Shown here piece after piece: positions 15,303-29,331 of a DNA stretch of 37,704 nt. Below the pieces are notes generated by a model. The model saw nothing but the letters and a program-made list of their open reading frames with translations, ran no database searches and had not been told where the DNA came from. The translations under genes and the position numbers were made by a program. Within the stretch, counting starts at the first letter, position 1; each line of letters starts with the position of its first letter. Origin of the DNA: Pseudomonadota bacterium (GTDB lineage: Bacteria; Pseudomonadota; Gammaproteobacteria; Burkholderiales; Burkholderiaceae_C); contig JAKBNS010000063.1 in assembly GCA_021830925.1 (NCBI GenBank), forward strand, positions 1-37,704, written 5' to 3'.

Positions 15303-16463
15303 ATGCTGCCGTTGCAAGCGAAGGCGATCCTGGCCCTGGCCGACGGGTCGGTCTTCGAAGGGGTGTCGATCGGTGCCGCCGGGGAGAGCGCCGGGGAGGT
15401 GGTGTTCAACACCGCCATCACCGGCTACCAGGAAATCCTGACCGACCCGAGCTACAGCCACCAGATCGTCACGCTGACCTACCCGCATATCGGGAACGTC
15501 GGTGCCAACCCGGAGGATGCCGAGTCCACGCGCATCCATGCCGCCGGGCTGGTGATCCGCGATCTGCCCTTGCAGGACTCCAACTTCCGACGTACCGAAG
15601 GCCTGGCGCAGTACCTGCAGCGCCACGGCACGGTGGCCATCGCCGACATCGACACGCGTCGCCTGACCCGGCTGCTGCGCACCCAGGGCGCGCAGAACGG
15701 CTGCATCGTCGCGCTGCCCGCCGGCGAGGCGGTGAGCGCCGAACTGCGCGAACGTGCCGTGGCCAAGGCACGCTCGACGCCGAGCCTGGCCGGCATGGAC
15801 CTGGCCAAGGTGGTCAGCACCGCCGAGGCCTACGCATGGACCGGCTCGGCCTGGGAGCTGGGCCGCGGCTACGTGGAACGCGAGGCCGACGGTCCCCACG
15901 TGGTGGTCTACGACTTCGGCGTGAAGCACAACATCCTGCGCCTGCTCGCCGAGCGCGGCTGCCGGGTCAGCGTGGTGCCGGCGCAGACCGCCGCCGCCGA
16001 GGTGCTGGCCATGCGCCCCGACGGTGTGCTGCTGTCCAACGGCCCCGGCGACCCGGAGCCCTGCGACTACGCGATCGCCGCCGCGCGCGAACTGATGCAG
16101 CGCGGCGTGCCGGTGTTCGGCATCTGCCTGGGGCACCAGATCCTGGCGCTGGCCGCGGGTGCGCGCACCTTCAAGATGAAGTTCGGCCATCACGGCGCCA
16201 ACCACCCGGTGCGCGACCTGGATACCGGACGGGTCAGCATCACCAGCCAGAACCACGGTTTCGCGGTGGCCCCGGACAGCCTGCCGGCGAACCTGCGCGC
16301 CACCCACGTGTCGCTGTTCGACGGCACGCTGCAGGGCTTCGCCTATACCGATCGTCCGGCGATGGGCTTCCAGGGGCACCCGGAGGCCAGTCCCGGCCCG
16401 CACGACATCGGCGAGCTGTTCGACCGTTTCACGGCCATGATGCAACGCGGCGCCGTCGCCTGA
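15303..16463 (+). CDS. carA: Carbamoyl-phosphate synthase small subunit CarA
   Basis: A 386-residue glutaminase subunit that hydrolyses glutamine and channels ammonia to CarB, supplying carbamoyl phosphate for arginine and pyrimidine synthesis. The N-terminal domain has [20 protein letters not shown]. The class I glutamine amidotransferase domain has the nucleophile Cys275 in [12 protein letters not shown] and the His359/Glu361 pair in [10 protein letters not shown]. The ATG at 15303 follows GGAGAG closely and gives the normal length; an upstream extension is rejected. carA is separated from carB by an exporter gene, an order common in Burkholderiales. Confidence 0.96.
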   Translation: MLPLQAKAILALADGSVFEGVSIGAAGESAGEVVFNTAITGYQEILTDPSYSHQIVTLTYPHIGNVGANPEDAESTRIHAAGLVIRDLPLQDSNFRRTEGLAQYLQRHGTVAIADIDTRRLTRLLRTQGAQNGCIVALPAGEAVSAELRERAVAKARSTPSLAGMDLAKVVSTAEAYAWTGSAWELGRGYVEREADGPHVVVYDFGVKHNILRLLAERGCRVSVVPAQTAAAEVLAMRPDGVLLSNGPGDPEPCDYAIAAARELMQRGVPVFGICLGHQILALAAGARTFKMKFGHHGANHPVRDLDTGRVSITSQNHGFAVAPDSLPANLRATHVSLFDGTLQGFAYTDRPAMGFQGHPEASPGPHDIGELFDRFTAMMQRGAVA

Positions 16464-16516
16464 GGCCGGCAGTCGCCATTGCGCAAACGCCCGAGCCCGT
16501 TCCCGAAAGACTCCCC

Positions 16517-17167
16517 ATGCACCCCTTCGGCATCACAGACCTCCCGCTGTACGTGCTCGGCGTGGTGTTCATCGTGCTGCTGCCGGGGCCGAACTCGCTG
16601 TACGTGCTCGGACTGGCGGCGCAGCGCGGGGTGCGCACCGGCTATGTCGGCGCGCTCGGCATTTTCATCGGCGACACCGTGCTGATGGTGCTGGCCGCGG
16701 CCGGTCTGGCCGGGCTGCTGCAGACGGTGGCCTGGCTGTTCATGCTGGTGAAGTTGGCGGGAGCCGCGTACCTGGCCTGGATCGGGCTGGGCATGTTGCG
16801 TGCCGGGCTGCGCGGCTGGCGCCGTGCCGAGGTGCCGGCGCCCGCGCCGGCGAAGGTGGACGCGGCGCATCCCCTGGCCAAGGCGTTGCTGATCAGCCTG
16901 CTCAACCCGAAGGCCATCCTGTTCTTCATTTCGTTTTTCATCCAGTTCGTGCAGCCGGGCTACGCCCATCCGGCGCTGTCCTTCCTGATCCTGGGCGCGA
17001 TCGTGCAGTTTTTCAGCGCGCTGTACCTGTCCACGCTGATCTTCGCCGGCTCGCGCCTGGCCGAGGCCTTTCGCCGCCGGCGCCGCGTCGCCGCCGGGCT
17101 GACCGGCGCCATGGGCACGGCCTTCATGGCCTTCAGCGTGCGCCTGGCCACGGCCTCGCCGCACTGA
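16517..17167 (+). CDS. leuE: LysE/RhtB-family exporter, LeuE-like
   Basis: A 216-residue inner-membrane protein with about six hydrophobic segments. The family start is clear: DLPLYVLGVVFIVLLPGPNS, where LPGPN is the RhtB hallmark, and KALLISLLNPKAILFFISFF in the second half is also diagnostic. Relatives export leucine, homoserine or threonine. The neighbourhood (between carA and carB) is conserved in this group and matches genes labelled leuE, but the substrate is not shown here. The gap to carA is 53 bases and to carB 57, so the three are probably one transcript. Confidence 0.85.
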   Translation: MHPFGITDLPLYVLGVVFIVLLPGPNSLYVLGLAAQRGVRTGYVGALGIFIGDTVLMVLAAAGLAGLLQTVAWLFMLVKLAGAAYLAWIGLGMLRAGLRGWRRAEVPAPAPAKVDAAHPLAKALLISLLNPKAILFFISFFIQFVQPGYAHPALSFLILGAIVQFFSALYLSTLIFAGSRLAEAFRRRRRVAAGLTGAMGTAFMAFSVRLATASPH

Positions 17168-17224
17168 GGCCCGCCGCGCAGCGCGTCCGCACGAACCCCG
17201 CCAACACCTGAACTCCGACGTCCC

Positions 17225-20458
<3,234 letters not shown>

Positions 20459-20531
20459 AAGTTTGGCCGGGCGCGATAGCCTCCGGCGCTTTTCCCTTTT
20501 GTCCAGATTGTCCAGAGGATTCTTCGTTCCC

Positions 20532-21005
20532 ATGCCTACCCCCATGACCCGCCGCGGCGCGGAGAAACTGCGCGCCGAGTTGCAGCGTCTGAAGTCGGTC
20601 GAACGCCACGCGGTGATCCAGGCCATCGCCGAGGCCCGCGCGCAGGGCGACCTGTCGGAGAACGCCGAGTACGAGGCGGCCAAGGACCGCCAGGGATTCA
20701 TCGAGGGACGCATCGCCGAGGTCGAGGGCAAGCTGTCGTCGGCGCAGGTGATCGATCCCGCCGAGCTCGACGCCGGCGGGCGCGTGGTATTCGGCGCCAC
20801 CGTCGAGTTGTGCGACGAGGACAGCGGCGACGAGGTCTCCTACCAGATCGTCGGCGACGACGAGGCCGACCTGAAGCAGGGCATGATCTCGGTGAGTTCT
20901 CCCATTGCCCGCGCGCTGATCGGCAAGGAGGAGGGCGATCTGGTGAAGGTCATCGCTCCGGCCGGAACCCGCAGCTACAGCATCGTCAAGGTTTCCTACG
21001 CCTGA
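20532..21005 (+). CDS. greA: Transcription elongation factor GreA
   Basis: A 157-residue cleavage factor that rescues backtracked RNA polymerase through the secondary channel. The N-terminal coiled coil carries the acidic tip in [20 protein letters not shown], and the C-terminal FKBP-like domain includes [16 protein letters not shown]. The ATG at 20532 gives the normal length. It lies 73 bases after carB; the gap has no strong terminator, so read-through from carB is likely. The run carB-greA-DUF4149 is typical for the group. Confidence 0.96.
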   Translation: MPTPMTRRGAEKLRAELQRLKSVERHAVIQAIAEARAQGDLSENAEYEAAKDRQGFIEGRIAEVEGKLSSAQVIDPAELDAGGRVVFGATVELCDEDSGDEVSYQIVGDDEADLKQGMISVSSPIARALIGKEEGDLVKVIAPAGTRSYSIVKVSYA

Positions 21006-21024
21006 GTCCGCGAGCCCGTCCGCC

Positions 21025-21474
21025 ATGTCTCCCCTTCGCCGACTCCGCCTGCAGATCGTCCTGGTGGGCCTGTGGCTGGGCGGACTGGCCGCGGTGGGCC
21101 TGATCGGAGCACCCACCGCCTTCGCGCTGGTGTCGCCCAGGATGGCGGCCGCCGCGGTGGCCAGCAGCATGTTCCACGCGATGGCCCTGGCCGGAGTGGT
21201 ACTGGGCGCGGCACTGTTGGTGATCGAGAGGAGCCGCAGCTCGGGCATGGACACGCCGCTGCTGCTGGTCATGGGCGGGCTGTTCTTCGACGTGCTGGGC
21301 GAATTCGTGGTCGTGCCCAACTTGCTGGCGGCCGCCGCGGCCGCGGCGCCCGGCGCCTCCGCATGGCACGTGGCCGCCAGCGCCGCCTATGGCGGGCAGG
21401 CGCTGTGCGTGCTGGTTTATGCCTGGCTGCTGCCTTCGCAACTCGGGCGCGATCTGCCGCGCCCGAGCGCCTGA
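21025..21474 (+). CDS. DUF4149 membrane protein
   Basis: A 149-residue protein with four probable membrane helices, beginning LRLQIVLVGLWLGGLAAVG, followed by FALVSPRMAAAAVASSMFHA. This pattern and the position right behind greA match DUF4149 proteins of Burkholderiales, whose function is unknown. The start is 19 bases after greA, so it is probably co-transcribed. Its stop is only ten bases from the end of the convergent yhbY, leaving no room for a separate terminator. Confidence 0.8.
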   Translation: MSPLRRLRLQIVLVGLWLGGLAAVGLIGAPTAFALVSPRMAAAAVASSMFHAMALAGVVLGAALLVIERSRSSGMDTPLLLVMGGLFFDVLGEFVVVPNLLAAAAAAAPGASAWHVAASAAYGGQALCVLVYAWLLPSQLGRDLPRPSA

Positions 21475-21484
21475 GTGCCCGGGC

Positions 21485-21964
21485 TCAGCCCAGGCGCACC
21501 TTCTTCACACTGGAGCGTCGCGGCTTGGCGCGCTTGACCTTTCCCGTCGGCGTCACACGCTGGTTGCCCAGCACGGTCAGGCGCTTGACCTTCGGCCGAT
21601 GGGTCGGGCTGCTCGAGGGCACCACCACCTTGACCTTGCGCGGCCCGGCGCCCCGGCCGGCGCGCTCGGACGCTTCCGACTCCTTCGGCGGCAGGGGCCT
21701 GAACAGCACCAGGATGCGTCCGATGCTCTGCACCGGCGCGGCACCGAGGCGCTCGCAGATGCTCTCGAGCATGCGCGCGCGTTCGTCGCGGTCGTCGCCG
21801 GCCACGCGCACCTTGATCAGGTCGTGGGCCGTCAGGGCGCGGTCGATCTCGGCCAGCACGGCCTCGCTCAGGCCGGCGTCTCCGATCAGTACGCTGGGCT
21901 TGAGGGGGTGGGCCAGTGCGCGCATCGCGCTGCGCTCGGCAGGGGTCAGGAGTAGGACGCTCAT
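21485..21964 (-). CDS. yhbY: CRM-domain RNA-binding protein YhbY
   Basis: A 159-residue ribosome-associated protein. The N-terminal ~95 residues form the CRM domain: LTPAERSAMRALAHPLKPSV, IGDAGLSEAVLAEIDRAL, and HDLIKVRVAG, with RILVLFRP near its end. The remaining ~60 residues are a basic, Lys/Arg/Pro-rich tail that the 97-residue E. coli YhbY lacks. YhbY binds pre-50S particles and helps ribosome assembly. It is divergent from rlmE, another 50S maturation gene, across a 66-base shared promoter region. The ATG at 21964 starts at the domain boundary. Confidence 0.9.
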   Translation of the reverse strand: MSVLLLTPAERSAMRALAHPLKPSVLIGDAGLSEAVLAEIDRALTAHDLIKVRVAGDDRDERARMLESICERLGAAPVQSIGRILVLFRPLPPKESEASERAGRGAGPRKVKVVVPSSSPTHRPKVKRLTVLGNQRVTPTGKVKRAKPRRSSVKKVRLG

Positions 21965-22030
21965 GGGCACATTATCCGTCTTCTGGCCGCCGCATCCCGC
22001 GAGCGGCCTGCAAATTTCCGCGGCAAGCGC

Positions 22031-22681
22031 ATGAAGAAGAACCGTTTCAGCAAAAAGTGGCTCAACGAGCACCTGCACGATCCCTTCGTGAAACAGGCGC
22101 AGAAGGACCACTACCGATCGCGTGCCGTGTACAAGCTGCAGGAGATCGACGAGGCCCATCGGCTGGTGCGCCCCGGGCAGTTCATCGTCGAACTCGGCAG
22201 CGCCCCCGGCGCCTGGTCGCAATACCTGGCGCGACGCCTGGGAAGCGACGCCGGCGGGGCCTTGCGCGGGCGCGTCCTCGCCCTCGACCTGCTTCCCATG
22301 GAACCGGTGGAGGGGGTGGAGTTCATCCAGGGGGATTTCCGGGAGGCCGAGGTGCTGCGGCACATCGAAGGCCTGCTCGCCGGGCGGCGCGTCGACCTGG
22401 TGCTGTCCGACATGGCACCGAATCTTTCGGGGATCGCCTCGGCCGACGCCGCGCGCGTCGAACACCTGGCGGATTTGGCGCTGGAATTCGCCGGCCAATG
22501 GCTGACCGAGGAGGGCTCGCTGCTGATCAAGACCTTCCACAGCGGCTTCTTCAGCCAGATCGTGGCGCGCTACAAGCAGCGCTTTCGCAGCGTCAAGACC
22601 CTCAAGCCCAAGGCCTCGCGCGAGCGCTCGGCCGAGGTGTTCGTGCTGGCCATGCACCCGAAGCCGGACGGGGATGAATAA
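22031..22681 (+). CDS. rlmE: 23S rRNA 2'-O-methyltransferase RlmE (FtsJ/RrmJ)
   Basis: A 216-residue SAM-dependent enzyme that methylates the ribose of a uridine (U2552 in E. coli) in the 23S rRNA A-loop, a late step of 50S assembly. The K-D-K-E tetrad is complete: Lys35 in RSRAVYKLQEID, Asp127 in VLSDMAPNLSG, Lys167 in LLIKTFHSGFF, and Glu202. SAM binding is at VELGSAPGAWSQYLA. The next gene downstream is ftsH, the conserved rlmE-ftsH pair, but here a 218-base gap separates them, so ftsH may have its own promoter. Confidence 0.96.
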   Translation: MKKNRFSKKWLNEHLHDPFVKQAQKDHYRSRAVYKLQEIDEAHRLVRPGQFIVELGSAPGAWSQYLARRLGSDAGGALRGRVLALDLLPMEPVEGVEFIQGDFREAEVLRHIEGLLAGRRVDLVLSDMAPNLSGIASADAARVEHLADLALEFAGQWLTEEGSLLIKTFHSGFFSQIVARYKQRFRSVKTLKPKASRERSAEVFVLAMHPKPDGDE

Positions 22682-22899
22682 TCCGGGCTATCATGGTCGC
22701 GTTTTTGATAGAAAACAAGAATACCAATTTCGGACCGGTGCTTGACCCTGCTGAGGCTACGGGAATTCCCGGATTTGCAAAGGACCTGCTCGCCGACTGA
22801 GCAGAATCAGGGCGTGGGGGCTTGATTCGCCTAGAATCGGCAACACATTGAAGGGAACGATGCGCAACGTCGGTCCCCGCGGGGCTTGAGGAGTCTGTC
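22682..22899 (+). promoter_or_regulatory. rlmE-ftsH intergenic region with probable ftsH promoter
   Basis: The 218-base gap is clearly more AT-rich than its flanks around 22700-22730. A heat-shock-like pair is possible: CTTGATT at 22821-22827 and acacattg at 22843-22850, a weak match to CTTGAA/CCCCATNT. TAGAAT at 22832-22837 could be a sigma-70 -10 but has no good -35. A small hairpin (ctgctc/gagcag, 22787-22805) and the palindrome gggaattccc (near 22759) are also present. GAGGAG at 22888-22893 is the ftsH ribosome binding site. Confidence 0.4.
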
Positions 22900-24801
<1,902 letters not shown>

Positions 24802-24819
24802 TCCGGTGCTGGTCCGGTC

Positions 24820-25692
24820 TTGACCGAGCTGGTGTCGACGGGCCACGCGCCCGGCCTTCCCCCCGCGAGGGTGTGGCAGGCCGGGCGTTTCGCATTGGAG
24901 CTGCGGCGCACGTTGCTGATGGGCATCGTCAACCTGACGCCCGATTCCTTCTCCGACGGTGGCCAGCATGCCGGCGCCGATGCCGCGCTGGCCCATGCCC
25001 GGCGCCTGCTGGACGAAGGCGCGGACATGCTCGACCTGGGCGCCGAGTCGACCCGCCCGGGCGCCGTGCCGGTGGACGACGACGAGGAATGGCGCCGCCT
25101 GGAGCCGGTGCTGCGCGAGCTGGTGCGCTGGCGGGTGCCGCTGTCGGTGGACACCTACCATCCGCGCACCATGCGGGCTGCCCTGGAACTGGGGGTCGAC
25201 GTGATCAACGACATCCGGGCGCTGCGCGCGCCGGGCGCGCTGGAAGCGCTGGCCGACAGCCCGGCCGCCGGTGCCTGCCTGATGCACATGCAGGGCGAGC
25301 CGTCGAACATGCAGCAGGCTCCCCTCTACGACGACGTGAGCTCCGAGGTGCTGGACTTCCTCGGCCGGCGCGTGCGGGCGTTGCGCGATGCCGGCGTGGC
25401 GCTGGAACGCCTGTGCGTCGACCCGGGCTTCGGTTTCGGCAAGACGCGCGAGCACAATCTGCGACTGGCACGGGATCTGCCGCGCCTGCGCGGTCTGGGC
25501 TGCGCGGTGCTGGTGGGGGTGTCGCGCAAGTCCATGCTCGCCGCCACCTCGAGCCAGGCGCCCCACGAGCGCGTGGCCGCCAGCCTGGGGGCGGCGCTGG
25601 CCTGCGTGGCCGCCGGCGCGCACGTGGTGCGGGTGCACGACGTGGCCGCCACGCGCGACGCGGTACGTACCTTCGAGGCGATGCGCGCCTGA
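24820..25692 (+). CDS. folP: Dihydropteroate synthase FolP
   Basis: A 290-residue folate-pathway enzyme that condenses p-aminobenzoate with 6-hydroxymethyl-dihydropterin pyrophosphate; it is the sulfonamide target. The signatures are [61 protein letters not shown] and GVSRKSM. The start is uncertain: TTG at 24820 is the longest choice, and GTG at 24871 would remove 17 residues and still keep the conserved [12 protein letters not shown]. Neither has a good ribosome binding site. Its place between ftsH and glmM is the conserved order. Confidence 0.94.
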   Translation: MTELVSTGHAPGLPPARVWQAGRFALELRRTLLMGIVNLTPDSFSDGGQHAGADAALAHARRLLDEGADMLDLGAESTRPGAVPVDDDEEWRRLEPVLRELVRWRVPLSVDTYHPRTMRAALELGVDVINDIRALRAPGALEALADSPAAGACLMHMQGEPSNMQQAPLYDDVSSEVLDFLGRRVRALRDAGVALERLCVDPGFGFGKTREHNLRLARDLPRLRGLGCAVLVGVSRKSMLAATSSQAPHERVAASLGAALACVAAGAHVVRVHDVAATRDAVRTFEAMRA

Positions 25693-25741
25693 GTCCGCGC
25701 GCGCGCATCGTTCATCCACAGTCCTTACGGGAGCGGCGATC

Positions 25742-27067
25742 TTGGGCAGCAGGAAATACTTCGGCACCGACGGGGTGCGCGGGCGCGTGGGCACGGCGCC
25801 GATCGTTCCGGAATTCGGTCTGCGCCTGGGCCATGCGGCCGGGCGGGTGCTGCGCGCGAAGGGGCCGAGGCGTCCGACGGTGCTGATCGGCAAGGACACG
25901 CGCATCTCGGGCTACATGCTGGAGGCGGCCCTGGAGTGCGGCTTCTCCGCCGCCGGTTGCGACGTCGTGCTGGTGGGGCCGCTGCCCACGCCGGGCGTGG
26001 CCTATCTGACGCGCGCGCTGCGCCTGGACCTGGGGGTGGTGGTCAGTGCATCCCACAATCCCTACGCGGACAACGGCATCAAGTTCTTCTCCGCCGGCGG
26101 CAGCAAGCTGCCCGACAGCTGGGAGCTGGAGGTGGAGGCGGAGCTGCCGCGCGCCGAGGGTTGCGTGCCGTCCGAGCAGTTGGGCAAGGCGCGGCGCCTG
26201 GACGATGCCGCCGGACGCTACATCGAGTTCTGCAAGAGCACCTTCCCCAATGACCGCACCCTCAAGGGGCTGCGCCTGGTGGTCGACTGCGCGCACGGCG
26301 CGGCCTACCACATCGCGCCCTCGGTGTTCCACGAGCTGGGCGCCGACGTCGTGCCCATCGGAGCGCAGCCGGACGGGTTCAACATCAACCAGGGCGTGGG
26401 CGCCACCGCGCCCCAGGCGCTGATCGCGGCGGTGCGCGAACAGCGCGCCGACTACGGCATCGCGCTCGACGGCGACGCCGACCGGCTGCAACTGGTCGAC
26501 GCCAGCGGGCGGCTGTTCAACGGCGACGAACTGCTGTACCTGCTGGCCATGGACCGCCGGCCGCCCGGCGTGGTAGGAACGTTGATGACCAACCTCGCGG
26601 TGGAGCAGGCTCTGGCGGCGCAGGGCATGGAGTTCGTGCGCGCCGCGGTGGGCGACCGCTACGTGCTGGAGGAATTGCTGGCGCGCGACTGGAAGCTCGG
26701 CGGCGAGGGTTCCGGGCACATGCTGCTGCTGGACCGCCACACCACCGGCGACGGCATCGTCGCGGCGCTGCAGATGCTCGAACTGGTGGTGCGCAGCGGG
26801 CGCTCGCTGGCCGAACAGTTGGCCAGCCTGCGACTGCTGCCGCAGACCTTGCTGAACGTGCGCATGCGCGACGGGCTGGACTGGAAATCCCACGCCGGAC
26901 TGGCACAGGCCAGCAGCCGGGTGCGCTCGGAGCTGGGGGGGCAAGGGCGCCTGCTGGTGCGCGCCAGCGGCACCGAGCCGGTGTTGCGCATCATGGTCGA
27001 GCACCCCGATTCCGGCTTCGGCAAGGCCTGCGCGCAACGCCTGGGCGATGCGCTGCAGCAGGACTGA
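25742..27067 (+). CDS. glmM: Phosphoglucosamine mutase GlmM
   Basis: A 441-residue enzyme that converts glucosamine-6-phosphate to glucosamine-1-phosphate for UDP-GlcNAc, feeding peptidoglycan and LPS. It starts [16 protein letters not shown]. The phosphoserine is Ser104 in [17 protein letters not shown], the metal loop is DGDADR (243-248), the sugar-binding loop is GEGSGHM, and the C-terminal phosphate site is [14 protein letters not shown]. The start is TTG at 25742, eight bases after ACGGGAG, and this places the conserved N-terminus as in the family; frame extension upstream enters folP. No clear terminator follows before pstS. Confidence 0.95.
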   Translation: MGSRKYFGTDGVRGRVGTAPIVPEFGLRLGHAAGRVLRAKGPRRPTVLIGKDTRISGYMLEAALECGFSAAGCDVVLVGPLPTPGVAYLTRALRLDLGVVVSASHNPYADNGIKFFSAGGSKLPDSWELEVEAELPRAEGCVPSEQLGKARRLDDAAGRYIEFCKSTFPNDRTLKGLRLVVDCAHGAAYHIAPSVFHELGADVVPIGAQPDGFNINQGVGATAPQALIAAVREQRADYGIALDGDADRLQLVDASGRLFNGDELLYLLAMDRRPPGVVGTLMTNLAVEQALAAQGMEFVRAAVGDRYVLEELLARDWKLGGEGSGHMLLLDRHTTGDGIVAALQMLELVVRSGRSLAEQLASLRLLPQTLLNVRMRDGLDWKSHAGLAQASSRVRSELGGQGRLLVRASGTEPVLRIMVEHPDSGFGKACAQRLGDALQQD

Positions 27068-27100
27068 GGGTTTCGGCGGGGCGCGCGACACTTCTGGGTC

Positions 27101-27118
27101 GTTCACCAAAGTGTCATA
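27101..27118 (+). promoter_or_regulatory. Pho box before pstS
   Basis: Two 7-base units, gttcacc and tgtcata, lie 11 bases apart around aaag. This fits the PhoB site layout (TGTCA-type repeats with an 11-base period). The site is 67 bases before the pstS ATG, and a weak -10 (tatcca, 27126-27131) follows. The second repeat matches well, the first only partly. Confidence 0.55.
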
Positions 27119-27185
27119 ATTCGAGTATCCAATGAGCGTCCAGACACCAGCCTCTGACTGGTGCATGACCTCAGGAGAAACTTGC

Positions 27186-28268
27186 ATGTCGATCAATACG
27201 ACCCGCCGCCAACAGCTCAAGCTGGCCCTCGCCACCGCGGGCCTGGTGGTCGCCACTTCCGTGGCTCCGATGGCCGCCCACGCTGCCGACGTCACCCTGC
27301 TGGAGACCGGCTCCACGCTGCTGTACCCGCTGTTCAACCTGTGGGTGCCCGACTACACCAAGGCGCACCCCGGCGTGCGCATCACCACCCAGGGCACCGG
27401 CAGCGGCACCGGCATCGCGCAGGCGATTTCCGGCGTGGCCCAGATCGGGGCTTCCGACGCCTACATGAGCGACGGCCAGATCAAGCAGAACCCCAGCATC
27501 CTGAACATTCCCCTGGCCATCTCGGCGCAGACCGTGAACTTCAACGTTCCGGGCCTGAACAAGGACCACCTGAAGCTCGACGGTCCGGTGCTGGCCGGCA
27601 TCTACGGCGGCACGATCAAGAACTGGGATGACGCCGCCATCAAGGCGCTGAACCCCGGCGTGAAGCTGCCCAACCACACCATCGTGCCGATCCACCGCAC
27701 CGACGGCAGCGGCGACACCTTCATTTTCAGCCAGTACCTGTCCTTCGCCGACACCAAGTGGAACGGCAGCGTGGGCTACGGCACCACCATCAGCTGGCCG
27801 GCGGTGCAGGGCGGCGTGGGCGCCAACGGCAACCCCGGCATGGTGCAGGCTTGCCAGCAGACCCCGTACTCGATCGCCTACATCGGGGTGAGCTTCCATG
27901 AGCAGGTCGCCAAGGCCGGCCTGGGCACCGCGATGCTGAAGAACCGCGCCGGCAAGTTCCTGCTGCCGACCCCCAAGACCGTCAGCGCCGCCGCCGACGG
28001 GCTGATCGCCAAGACCCCGGCCGACGAGCGCCTGAGCCTGGTGTTCGCCCCGGGTGCCGAGTCCTATCCCATCATCAACTACGAATACGCGATCGTCAAC
28101 GCCAAGCAGGCCAACCCCGAGCAGGCCAAGGCGATCAAGGAATTCCTGGGCTGGGCGGTGGAAGGCGACGGCGGCAATGCCTCCAAGTACCTGGAAGCGG
28201 TGCGCTTCATCGCGCTGCCCAAGCACATCCAGGAGCTGAGCAAGGCCCAGATCGCGAAGATCCAGTAA
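27186..28268 (+). CDS. pstS: Phosphate ABC transporter substrate-binding protein PstS
   Basis: A 360-residue periplasmic phosphate-binding protein. The signal peptide covers about 33 residues and ends near AHA|ADVT; it carries a TRRQQLK stretch close to a Tat motif. Phosphate-ligand loops are visible as ETGSTLLYPLFNLW, GTGSGTGIAQAISG with ASDAYMSD, and HRTDGSGDTFIFSQYLS. The ATG at 27186 is preceded by AGGAGA (27173-27178); a Met 18 codons upstream would put the signal peptide inside and is rejected. It opens the pst-pho operon, with a Pho box upstream and a strong hairpin between it and pstC. Confidence 0.95.
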   Translation: MSINTTRRQQLKLALATAGLVVATSVAPMAAHAADVTLLETGSTLLYPLFNLWVPDYTKAHPGVRITTQGTGSGTGIAQAISGVAQIGASDAYMSDGQIKQNPSILNIPLAISAQTVNFNVPGLNKDHLKLDGPVLAGIYGGTIKNWDDAAIKALNPGVKLPNHTIVPIHRTDGSGDTFIFSQYLSFADTKWNGSVGYGTTISWPAVQGGVGANGNPGMVQACQQTPYSIAYIGVSFHEQVAKAGLGTAMLKNRAGKFLLPTPKTVSAAADGLIAKTPADERLSLVFAPGAESYPIINYEYAIVNAKQANPEQAKAIKEFLGWAVEGDGGNASKYLEAVRFIALPKHIQELSKAQIAKIQ

Positions 28269-28305
28269 TCAGCCTCGGCGCGCGCGCCCCACGGCGCGTG
28301 CGCAG

Positions 28306-28337
28306 CAGCTTCGGCACCCTTGCGGGTGCCGAAGCTG
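28306..28337 (+). terminator. Intercistronic hairpin between pstS and pstC
   Basis: A perfect 14-bp stem (cagcttcggcaccc with gggtgccgaagctg) closes a 4-base loop, 37 bases after the pstS stop. No T-run longer than two follows. It probably ends part of the transcripts or protects the pstS 3' end, giving more PstS than the membrane subunits. Confidence 0.65.
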
Positions 28338-28377
28338 TTCTACAGGTTTGCAACCCGAGCCCCAGGTGTAAGCAAGC

Positions 28378-29331
28378 ATGAAATGGTTTCAACGCGGACT
28401 GCAGGCGACTTCGGCGCTGATCCCGCTGGGTCTGATCGCCCTGTTCGTGTTCCTCACCGCCTATTCCTGGCCGGCGATTCGCTTCAACGGCTTCGGCTTC
28501 CTGTTCTCCAACACCTGGAGCCTGGGCAACCTGTACGGCGATCCGGTGCACGTGAACGGCGCGCTGGTTCCCCCGGGCGCGCACTACGGCATCTGGGTGT
28601 TCATCGTCGGCACGCTGGCCAGTTCGGCGCTTGCGCTGCTGCTGGCGGTTCCGGTGGGCATCGGCGTCGCGCTGTACCTGGTGGAATACGCGCCGCACCG
28701 ACTCAGCGGCGCCTTCGCGCAGATCGTCGAACTGCTGGCCATGGTGCCCAGCGTGGTCTACGGTCTGTGGGGTTTCGAGGTGCTGGCACCGCTGACCCTC
28801 AAGTATCTCGCGCCGGCCATCTCCTCGGCGGTTCCCTTCCTGTCCTTCTTCTCCACGCCGGCCAGCAGCGGCTTCGGCCTGTTCACGGCCAGCCTGGTGC
28901 TGTCCCTCATGGTGCTGCCGGTGATCGCCAGCACCCTCATCGAGGCCCTGCGCCGGGTGCCGCGCGAGCTGCGCGAGTCCTGCTTCGCGCTGGGCGCCAC
29001 GCGGGCCGAGGTGCAGCGCCGCGCGCTGCTGCCGGCCGTGCGCACCCCGCTGATCGGCGCCGTGATCCTGGCCCTGGGGCGCGCCCTGGGCGAGACCATG
29101 GCGGTGTTGATGGTCAGCGGAGGAGCCCTGAACTACCTGCCCGGATCCCTGTTCAGCCCGATCACCAGCATGGCCGCCTTCATCGCCTCGCAGCTCGACA
29201 GCGCCCTGCAGGACACCAGCGGCATGGCGGTGCGCTCGCTGGCCGAGATTGCCCTTGTACTCCTCATCATCGCGGTCATCGTCAATGTCCTCGCTCGCAT
29301 CCTCACGCGACGTGTTGCAGTCGCCGGTTGA
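28378..29331 (+). CDS. pstC: Phosphate ABC transporter permease PstC
   Basis: A 317-residue inner-membrane permease with six probable helices. The PstC-specific region GTLASSALALLLAVPVGIGV is followed by LVEYAPHRLSG and by VPSVVYGLWGFEVLAPL. The EAA loop that contacts PstB is ALRRVPRELRESCFALGATR and the final helices include ALGETMAVLMVSGG. It pairs with PstA to form the channel. The start lies 109 bases after pstS, behind the hairpin. The 3' end overlaps the assumed pstA start by about 47 bases. Confidence 0.95.
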   Translation: MKWFQRGLQATSALIPLGLIALFVFLTAYSWPAIRFNGFGFLFSNTWSLGNLYGDPVHVNGALVPPGAHYGIWVFIVGTLASSALALLLAVPVGIGVALYLVEYAPHRLSGAFAQIVELLAMVPSVVYGLWGFEVLAPLTLKYLAPAISSAVPFLSFFSTPASSGFGLFTASLVLSLMVLPVIASTLIEALRRVPRELRESCFALGATRAEVQRRALLPAVRTPLIGAVILALGRALGETMAVLMVSGGALNYLPGSLFSPITSMAAFIASQLDSALQDTSGMAVRSLAEIALVLLIIAVIVNVLARILTRRVAVAG

